Shown: in pieces, positions 33,268-40,700 of the stretch
Layout: the number at the start of each line of letters is the position of its first letter
Position numbering within the stretch: the first letter of the stretch is position 1
Assembly (NCBI RefSeq): GCF_045124755.1
Contig: NZ_JBGVMK010000112.1
Origin: Succinimonas sp045124755
Lineage (GTDB): Bacteria > Pseudomonadota > Gammaproteobacteria > Enterobacterales > Succinivibrionaceae
Strand: one strand, 5' to 3'
Length of the DNA stretch: 64,000 bases
Notes under the pieces: model-generated
Told to the model about the DNA's origin: nothing
Databases searched by the model: none
The model's input: only the letters and a program-made list of their open reading frames with translations
Made by a program: the position numbers and the translations under genes

Positions 33268-33606
33268 TCAGAGAGCGTCCAGAGCTTCCTGCCGGGTATT
33301 CTTAATGGTCAGCAGGCTGGTAAATCCGGAAATGCGGAATACCTCGTACACCGGCGGCTGGATGCCGCAGACCAGGAAGGTGATTTTCTGGCTGTTGCAG
33401 ACCTTGGCCATTTTAAGCACGGATCGCAGACCGGCGCTGGAAATGTATTCCGCCTGGGAAAGATCGATAATCACCGGCGCCTTTTCCTGTTTTTCCTGAT
33501 CGTATTCGGCAAATCTGGCATCAAGAACCGGGGCGGTGATGGCGTCTATTCTGCCGGCAATTACAATCAGAGTATGATCGGCATTTTGGGTTATGTTTAT
33601 ATCCAT
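33268..33606 (-). CDS. STAS anti-sigma factor antagonist (RsbV/BtrV-like)
   Basis: 112 aa, a single STAS domain. The phospho-acceptor site is the double serine in QAEYISSAGLRSVLKM. AGGAG precedes the ATG by 6-7 nt. Dephosphorylated STAS protein sequesters the RsbW-like kinase. It is the first gene of the regulatory trio, 55 bp after sctR, and reads in the same operon. Confidence 0.93.
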   Translation of the reverse strand: MDINITQNADHTLIVIAGRIDAITAPVLDARFAEYDQEKQEKAPVIIDLSQAEYISSAGLRSVLKMAKVCNSQKITFLVCGIQPPVYEVFRISGFTSLLTIKNTRQEALDAL

Positions 33607-33660
33607 AAAAAGCTCCTGTATTTTTAAAGGTTACTCCCGAGGGCGAAAGGATGCCGGGCG

Positions 33661-34329
33661 TCAGGTATAGACATAGCTCAGCATCAGCCCCTGGCTCACC
33701 TTGAGCCAGCCGTCAAGCGCCACGAAGAGCATGAGCTTGAAGGGCAGGGATATGGTCATGGGCGACACCATCATCATGCCCATGGCCAGCAGAATATTCG
33801 AGATTATGAGGTCAATGGCAATAAAGGGGAGGTAGAGCAGAAATCCGATCTGGAAGGCCTTGGTAAGCTCCGAGATCACGAATGACGGCACTACGAACAC
33901 AAAGCTGTCCGGGGCCACGTTCTTTTTTACTTCATCCGGCCAGATGCGCACGGCCACGGACGTAAAAGAATTGTAAATCCGCCGATCCGTGTTTTTTATC
34001 AGAAAATTTTTCAGGGGATCGGAACAGCTGGAGATCACCCGGGCAAACTCCGAGGGCGTAAACTGAGAACTCACGTTCTGCTTTTCCAGAAGGGCGTAGG
34101 TCTGCTGTCCCACCGGAGCCATGATAAACACCGAGAGGATCATGGCCAGACCTGACAGCACCATGCCGGGAGGCACCTGCTGCACCCCCAGGGCGTTTCT
34201 GATGAGGTAGGTCACCACCACCACCTTGATATACGAGGTGGCCAGAGTCAGGAAAAACGGCAGAAGTCCCATGAGCATGGTGATCATGATAAGATTCACG
34301 GGACTGTTGATAAAACTGTTTTCGATCAT
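33661..34329 (-). CDS. sctR: T3SS export gate protein SctR
   Basis: 222 aa, FliP/YscR family, with hydrophobic helices at both ends and a central polar region. Family signatures: TSYIKVVVVTYLIRNALG, PPGMVLSGLAMILS, and the final AMGMMMVSPMTISLPFKLMLF. SctR forms the five-fold ring of the gate. It lies 75 bp after sctQ. Confidence 0.96.
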   Translation of the reverse strand: MIENSFINSPVNLIMITMLMGLLPFFLTLATSYIKVVVVTYLIRNALGVQQVPPGMVLSGLAMILSVFIMAPVGQQTYALLEKQNVSSQFTPSEFARVISSCSDPLKNFLIKNTDRRIYNSFTSVAVRIWPDEVKKNVAPDSFVFVVPSFVISELTKAFQIGFLLYLPFIAIDLIISNILLAMGMMMVSPMTISLPFKLMLFVALDGWLKVSQGLMLSYVYT

Positions 34330-34404
34330 GTGAGAGTATCCGTTAGAGCTTCCGTTGCGAGCGTGTTCCCCCGGGGACGCCGGAATCCCGGCGTATTCCG
34401 GTTA

Positions 34405-34659
34405 TCAGGAGGATCCGGGAATGCTGATGATGTCGGTGATCTGGACGCCGTAGTGATCGCCGGTCTGAATGAGCCGCCCCCGGGCCAGGGTCTGGCCGTT
34501 AATCCGGAGGGCAATGCTGTCCAGATCCTCCATGCCCAGATCAATGACGGAGCCGGCGCTTAGCTCCCGGATCTCCGCAATGCTCTTATCCAGGGTTTTC
34601 AGGGTGAAGTCAACCCTGAGCTTCAGATTGTCAATGCTGCCGGTTTCATTGTCAGCCAT
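34405..34659 (-). CDS. SctQ-C, internally initiated C-terminal SpoA fragment
   Basis: 84 aa in frame with sctQ, starting at the Met of MADNETGSID. A consensus AAGGAG (34669-34674, minus strand) lies 9 nt upstream, inside the coding sequence. Known T3SS (YscQ, SpaO, SsaQ) make such short forms by internal initiation; they dimerise and join the full-length protein in the C-ring. Expression here is an inference from the ribosome-binding site. Confidence 0.65.
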   Translation of the reverse strand: MADNETGSIDNLKLRVDFTLKTLDKSIAEIRELSAGSVIDLGMEDLDSIALRINGQTLARGRLIQTGDHYGVQITDIISIPGSS

Positions 34660-35403
34660 GGCATTATTCTCCTTTTGGCTCTCCCTGTTTGCCCAGATGA
34701 TGCCGTCTTCGCATACGGTTACGGCGCTTTCGTCCTCGTTCAGTATAGCATAACAGCGCATGAGATCCGAAAGAAGGGTGACCCTCTTGTCCTTAAGAAA
34801 GCAGGAGTCCAGAATAATCACGTCTCCGGCTTCCAGCGAGCGGAGTTCTCCCAGGGTGAGAGTCTGAAACCCCGCGCAAACCTCCAGCTTAAGCAGCACG
34901 GAATCGGGATCCAGCGGGGCGATGACCGGAAGCTGGCGGATCTTGCCGATAAAGGAGCTCATGCCGGATTCGTTCTTAAAAAACAGTCTCAGGGGCAGAT
35001 CCTGTTCTCCGGATTCCGGGGGAAACTTCAGGGTAAAGTCCAGATAATCCCGGAAGCGGGCGGCGTTTTCCGCCTTATCGTAGGCGGTAACGGAAATGCT
35101 GCTGTTCACCTGAGTTCCCAGGGCGGCAATCAGGTCGCTCAGCCGGCTTTCCAGCGCCGCGGCCAGAATTTCGGGAGGGAGATTGCCGATAACGCCGGGA
35201 TCGCTGATTTCCGTTTTTATGTAGTCGAGGTTCAGGGGAGCCAGAGCGTATTCGGCCAGATCGGAGTTAAAAATAATGAGAGGCGTCCCGGCAGCGCGGA
35301 TCTCAATGCTGTCCTCGCCGGTGTTCAGGTCTATCACGTCCCGGTTTATCCGGGGAACCAGAGCATTAATCAGAGCTGCCTTCTGTGTGCTGATATTGAT
35401 CAC
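34405..35403 (-). CDS. sctQ: T3SS cytosolic sorting platform / C-ring protein SctQ
   Basis: 332 aa. I choose the GTG at 35403, with AAGG 7 nt upstream; a TTG six bases further up is too near that site. A poorly conserved N-terminal domain is followed by two SpoA (surface presentation of antigens) domains: the first around residues 165-240, the second at the C-terminus (VDFTLKTLDKSIAEIRELSAGSV, split here across LSAG). SctQ recruits SctL/SctN and cargo-chaperone complexes. An internal start gives a C-terminal fragment, listed separately. Confidence 0.88.
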   Translation of the reverse strand: MINISTQKAALINALVPRINRDVIDLNTGEDSIEIRAAGTPLIIFNSDLAEYALAPLNLDYIKTEISDPGVIGNLPPEILAAALESRLSDLIAALGTQVNSSISVTAYDKAENAARFRDYLDFTLKFPPESGEQDLPLRLFFKNESGMSSFIGKIRQLPVIAPLDPDSVLLKLEVCAGFQTLTLGELRSLEAGDVIILDSCFLKDKRVTLLSDLMRCYAILNEDESAVTVCEDGIIWANRESQKENNAMADNETGSIDNLKLRVDFTLKTLDKSIAEIRELSAGSVIDLGMEDLDSIALRINGQTLARGRLIQTGDHYGVQITDIISIPGSS

Positions 35404-35537
35404 TTTCAAGCCTTATCCGGGGAGCAGGAGTCCGGAGATCCGGTTTCCTGCAAAAAAAATGAATAACTCCGGAAATTTTATCAGGAATCAGGTTTTGGTG
35501 CCCTGAGTTTTTTCCGGGTTTTCCGGCAGCGTCATAA

Positions 35538-37124
35538 TCAGGCCGTTGTTTCTGATAATTCGGATGCCTCTTCCGCCGGCGGATTTACCGTAACGGTGAA
35601 GGAGCCCCGTTCCAGCTTTTTCAGGGAGGCCTCCAGCCGCTCCCGGGCTTCGTTCAGCTTCCGGTACTGATTGTCATTGGCGGAGTTGATTACCACGGCC
35701 AGAGTGCCGTCGTTGCTGCGGGTCAGGAGAATTTCCGTGCCGGAGAGCTGGCTCTGCGCGTTCATGCGGATCATGACCTGATTGCCGGCGGTGCTCTGCG
35801 GATCGGAGACCAGAATTCTTTCCACCAGGGAATCCGCGATCTTCATGATCTCCTCCCGGGCGGCGGCGTCCGAAGGAGGGGCCGCCGGGGCGGGTGCCTC
35901 CATGGCCGGACTTCCCTGAGAAGAAACAGGAGCGTCGGTACGTCCCGCAAAGGCGGCCGAGAAGATGTCGGAAAGCTCCGAAACCTGTCTCCGGGGCGGT
36001 TCTCCCCGGGAATAGTCCGGAAATGATCCCGCGAAGGAACGGAAGCTCTGGGTTTCCCGGAACATGTCCCCGCGGCCTTCGGCTCTGGCGGCTCCGTCCG
36101 GAGCCCGGGTTCCTTCTGTCTGGTTCCCGGCAAAACCGTAGCGGGACTCTCTTCCGGCGCTGTCGGAAATCTTGCTGGTCATATCCGCCTGTCCTCCGTT
36201 TTCACCCGGGGGAGCAAAAGATCCCGCGCCGGGGTTAATTAGGGGATCCCGGGGGCCTTCGGGATTTCCGGAAAAGCCTCCGGCCATGCCCTGACCATCC
36301 GGTTCTCTCAATTCTCCTTCCGGAGCAATGGAGCCTGCGCCGGGGTTTGCGAAGGGATCCCGAAATCCTGCTTCAGAAATTCCGGAAAAGCCTCCGGGGA
36401 TATTCTGAGGCATGCTTTGATTATCTGGCGCTCTGTTTTCTCCTGCCGGCGCAAAAGTATCCGCTCCGGGATTAAAAGAGAAATTCTGCCGGCCTGCTTC
36501 AGCATTCCCGGAAAAGCCTCCGGGGATATTCTGAGGCATGCTCTGACCGTCGGCCGTTCTGATTTCTCCCGCGGGAGCAAAGGAGCTCGCGCCGGGGACG
36601 AAGGAATCCCGGAGTCCTGCTTCAGCATTCCCGGAAAAGCCTCCGGGGATATTCTGAGGCATGCTCTGACCATCGAACGCTCTGATTTCTCCCGCCGGCG
36701 TTTGGGAAGTTGCAGCGGGGTTAACAAAGGCATTCTGCCGGCCTGTTTCAGCTCCGGCAAAGGGATACGAGCTTTCATTGCCGCGGCCCGGAGCGCTGTT
36801 ATTCAGAGGAGCTCCGTCCTGGGAACTTCCGCGGCCTTGCGCATAGTCATAGCGGCTTTCTCCGGAGGACGCCCCGGGGTAACCGGAGCGATCCCGGTAA
36901 TACTGCCGTCCGGAAGAGCTTTCGGTTTCAGCGGGATCGGCGCCGTCATCTCCCAGGCTGCCGTTCCCTCCCGGGGCTTTGTCATCCTTGCGGGAAAGAG
37001 CCTCCCGGAAGCGGGCAATGCTTTCGGGAGAAGCGTTTTTCAGCTTTTCAGGGAGATCACCTCTGGCGGCGAATTCCAGAGTGTCCGCTGCCGGAACGAA
37101 ATCTGCGGAGGGATTCTGTATCAT
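35538..37124 (-). CDS. sctP: SctP-like needle-length regulator with tandem repeats
   Basis: 528 aa from the ATG at 37124 (AAGGAG 8 nt upstream). The position before sctQ, low-complexity Pro/Gly/Ser/Asn composition and extended length fit the YscP/FliK ruler family. About residues 133-311 are 4-5 units of 41-42 residues with core SMPQNIPGGFSGNAEAG. The C-terminus (about 430-520) has a compact charged domain with QVMIRMNAQSQLSGTEILL that resembles the FliK/SctP substrate-switch domain. SctP measures needle length and triggers SctU. The call rests on context and composition more than on direct homology. Confidence 0.7.
   Translation of the reverse strand: MIQNPSADFVPAADTLEFAARGDLPEKLKNASPESIARFREALSRKDDKAPGGNGSLGDDGADPAETESSSGRQYYRDRSGYPGASSGESRYDYAQGRGSSQDGAPLNNSAPGRGNESSYPFAGAETGRQNAFVNPAATSQTPAGEIRAFDGQSMPQNIPGGFSGNAEAGLRDSFVPGASSFAPAGEIRTADGQSMPQNIPGGFSGNAEAGRQNFSFNPGADTFAPAGENRAPDNQSMPQNIPGGFSGISEAGFRDPFANPGAGSIAPEGELREPDGQGMAGGFSGNPEGPRDPLINPGAGSFAPPGENGGQADMTSKISDSAGRESRYGFAGNQTEGTRAPDGAARAEGRGDMFRETQSFRSFAGSFPDYSRGEPPRRQVSELSDIFSAAFAGRTDAPVSSQGSPAMEAPAPAAPPSDAAAREEIMKIADSLVERILVSDPQSTAGNQVMIRMNAQSQLSGTEILLTRSNDGTLAVVINSANDNQYRKLNEARERLEASLKKLERGSFTVTVNPPAEEASELSETTA
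36192..36728 (-). repeat. Intragenic 123/126-bp tandem repeats in sctP
   Basis: About 4.5 units; the marker TATTCTGAGG recurs at 36401, 36527 and 36650, giving periods of 126 and 123 bp. The unit nearest the C-terminal end is shortened. Confidence 0.85.
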
Positions 37125-37157
37125 GGGCCGTTCTCCTTGCTTCTGGTAATTTTTCAT

Positions 37158-37752
37158 GCGTCTTTCTGTCCGTCGGGGCTTGCCGGCGCCTTACGGCATT
37201 GGCACTGACCTCTTTATCAGGCGCCTCCGGGACAGACTCCGGCGAGAACGTCCGGAGGGAACGGCTTTTTTTTCAAAAGCCGTTCCCTGAATTCTATCAT
37301 TGATGACGCTCTTCATTCTGTATACGTTTTCGTGCATTTGCGGTTACGGCTGATTTTTTGCCGGAGTTCACATTTGAAAACCTTTAAAAAGCTGTAAAAA
37401 ACATGTAAAACTTTAGTATGAAAGCTTTGGGAAGTTTTTCGGAAACCGGCTGCCGCGCCTGATCCCCCGCATCCTGAAGCCCGCGGGTTTCCGGCGAGAC
37501 GGTCTTTCGCGGGGCGGCGCCGCGCAGTTCGCGGTTTTTTCCGGGCGCGGAGTCCGGGAATCCCGGCGGATCATTTTGAGATCCCGGTAAGGTTTCTTAA
37601 AATTTTTCCCGGTTTTCTGAAACCAATTCCCGGTTCATGCGTTTTCAGTTCGCATGACGGTTATTCCTTCCTGAAAGAAGCTTCGGCCGAAGCCGCCCGG
37701 AGAGCGGCAGGAAGACCGTTTAAACAGATTTATAAAGCCCCGGAGGCGCCTC
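37158..37752. other. Divergent intergenic region between sctP and giant gene A
   Basis: About 600 bp without a gene. It contains a perfect 13-bp inverted repeat with 5-nt loop at 37257-37287 (arms GGGAACGGCTTTT). A possible + strand promoter lies at 37392-37419 (CTGTAA, 16 nt, TAGTAT). Both the leftward T3SS operon and the giant gene must be controlled from here. Confidence 0.5.
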
Positions 37753-40700
37753 ATGACCGCAAACATCCATAACAGCATAAATAACAATATAAACAGCAGC
37801 ATAGCAGCCGTCAGCGGCAGCGGCCCGGCAAATCCCGCCGCAAACCGGCAGGCTGCTATCGGGAGCGGCAGTGCTTCCGGAAGCATTGCCGGAAGCCGGA
37901 TTAATGCCGGGGGAGCCCCGAACCCGGTGCTTTCTCCCAGAATGTCCCTGAAATTCGCCGAAATCAAAAGCTTTTTCGCCCAGAACAAAAACGAACTGGA
38001 TATGAACGGTCTGGTTAAGGAGTTTCTCAGCCATACCGAAAACACCGAAGAAGGCGACAAAAAATGCCTGTTCCGCAAAACCGAGGATCTCAGACATTCC
38101 GAAACTCTCCTTAAAAATCTCACGGTAAGGATGGCGGTTCTGCAGGTGTTCGGGAAGGAGCCCCGGAATCTCGCCGGAGGCCAGAAGGCTCTCGCCGAAG
38201 ATCTTAACCGGACGCTTACGGCCGTTATCAGGGGAGAATACGCCAAAAATCCCGCCGCCGGCCGGGCGGAGCTGGATCGGGTCTTTGCCGATCTGGCCCG
38301 GAAGGCCCCCGGGGGAGCGCTGTCAGAGAAGCAGGAGTCTCTCCTGAACGGGATAAAGAGCTTTTATGCCGGCATGACGGACACCCAGTCCCGGGTGGCT
38401 GCCCTGATGCAGTACCGCAATAGCGGCAGCCCGAAGATCACTCTGGAAAACCCGGGGAATATTTTCGGGCTGGGACACGTTCTCCCCTCTCAGGAGGAGG
38501 ATATCGGCAAGCTGATTAACGGCTCCCCGGTATCTCCGGAGGATCTGGCCCGCAAAATTGATTCCGGCGAAGCCTCTGTCAGGGACATGACGGAGGACAG
38601 CCCGGAATACCGGGCTCTCCTCCGGGAATACTCGGAAACCGCCCGGATCTCCCTGAATGCCTCCCTGGATCTTGCGGAAAACCGTCTTCAGGAGCTTAAC
38701 AGCAGCATCAGGAATGCGGGGATCACCGCTACCCCGGAGCAGGAAAAAACCTTTCTGGCCGAGGCTGCGGATATCCTGAAGGAGTTCCGGAGCATCAGGG
38801 CGGAGTCCGATGCCAAGCTCACCCCCGAGGATCAGAAGCTGCTGTTTTCCGGCGCCAGAAAATACGAAACCCTGATCGGAAACGTTCTGGACGGTCTCCG
38901 GGATCTTTATGCTCCGGGATCCCGGGAACGGGGGAGCATCGATCTTATGAAGCAGCATCCCCAGGAGACCCTGAAGCTTCTGGATTCCCTGGGCTTTTCG
39001 GGGGATCTCTTCGGGGAGTTTATCGGAGACAGGGACGCTCTTAAGCTGTACTTTAAAATTTCCGACGCGAAGCCGGGCAGCATTTCCGACCAGGATTTCA
39101 GATCCGCCATTAACAGCTTTGCCGCCAAGGTGTTCGATCCCCATCTCAACGATGACAGCTCTCTTCTCCTGTCCCTTATCAAGGGCATCAGCCCTGAGCG
39201 CATGTCAGATTCCCAGAAAATCATTCTGGAGCATCTCCCCCAGAAGCTGGAGCTCACTCAGGATGTGTTCGAGTGTCTTTCCTCGGTGCTTTCCGGCCTT
39301 GATATCGCAAACGGCCCCCTTACTCCGGGCTCCATCAGCCTGGATAATCTGAAAAAGGCCTACCAGGCGGTCTGCAATCCCGGGGACGAGCTTAAGAGAA
39401 TCATGAGCGAGCATGGCGGAAAGATGACCTTCCGGAATATGGAAAGCTTTATCCTGAGAGCCGCCTATCACCAGTTCCGGGCCGAGCACGCCGCGGACTC
39501 CCAGGAGACCTTCGGGGGCGGCTTCCGGGATAATGCCGAATTCCGCAGGGCCATGGGCATTGCCGACAGGGGTGATACCTCTCCGGAAAAGCCGGTGGAC
39601 ATTTCCCGCTACGAGGGCTTTGATCCCCTGAACGTGAGAATGGATGACATGTCCGCGGGCGGCTTTATCACCAGCTTCAACATTCTCTGCGCCAACAGCG
39701 ATTTTCTGGAGGCCGCCAGGAAGCTTCCGGCGGTGCATCTGGCAGACCGGGTGGCCCAGGCTCTTAACATCGATCTTAAAAGAGCCTTCGAGAGCGATCC
39801 CGCCCTGAGTCAGAGCTATGAGGCCCAGGAAACCCCGGCTGACCGTCTGGAATGGTTCCGCAGCAATCTCCCCCGGCTCACGGAGCTTTATCTCGCCGGC
39901 GAAGGCGCTTTGGTAAAGCAGATCGAAAATGAAAACCGCGCCGAAATCGAAAATCGCCGAAATGACATCAATGCCCTTAATTTGCAGGATCTTGCCGATC
40001 TTAACAACATTAACGCCGGCAAGAACGGCCTCCGTCCGGTGTCCAGCGTGGAGGAGCTCCTGGTGAACACGGACGGCATCAGAGGCGGCAAGGAAATCGG
40101 CTATCTGGTGTCCTTCCTGAATCAGATCAGAGCAGCCTCGGTCACCGACTTCATTCCCGAGGGCAAAACCTTCCTGGGACTCAGGGGATCCGATTTCCTG
40201 AACCCCGCCAGTACCGACAAGATCCGCCGGGCTCTTTCAGAGGCTCCGGAATCAGTGATGACCTCTCCGGACTACAAGGACGCCTTCCGGTTTTTTGCCA
40301 AAATGCAGAAGGCCATCGCCCGGGCCGCTGACAAGACCGCCATGCTGACCGCCGCTGATATAGGCAGGGTCGCTCTTAAGAAGAAGGACATCACTGCCGC
40401 CCTGAATATGATTACCGGCGCCAAAACCGTCTATAAGGCGCAGTACCAGCACCGGGACGAATTTGAGGTGCTGGACCGGAAGGATTACCTCCTTTCCGAT
40501 CTCCGGGATTACTGTCTCGGAAAGGAAAGCATCGGCAGAACTCAAAGGATGGAGATGCTCGGAAATCTCAATATCACCGAGAAGATGTTCGATCCGGAGA
40601 ACAATATCTTTGTGAAGGACAAGGAAGCCGGCAAGGCCAAGTGCCAGGCAATCAAGGCCGCCGTGGCCGAAGCGGTCAGGGAATTCAAAACCACCGCCAG

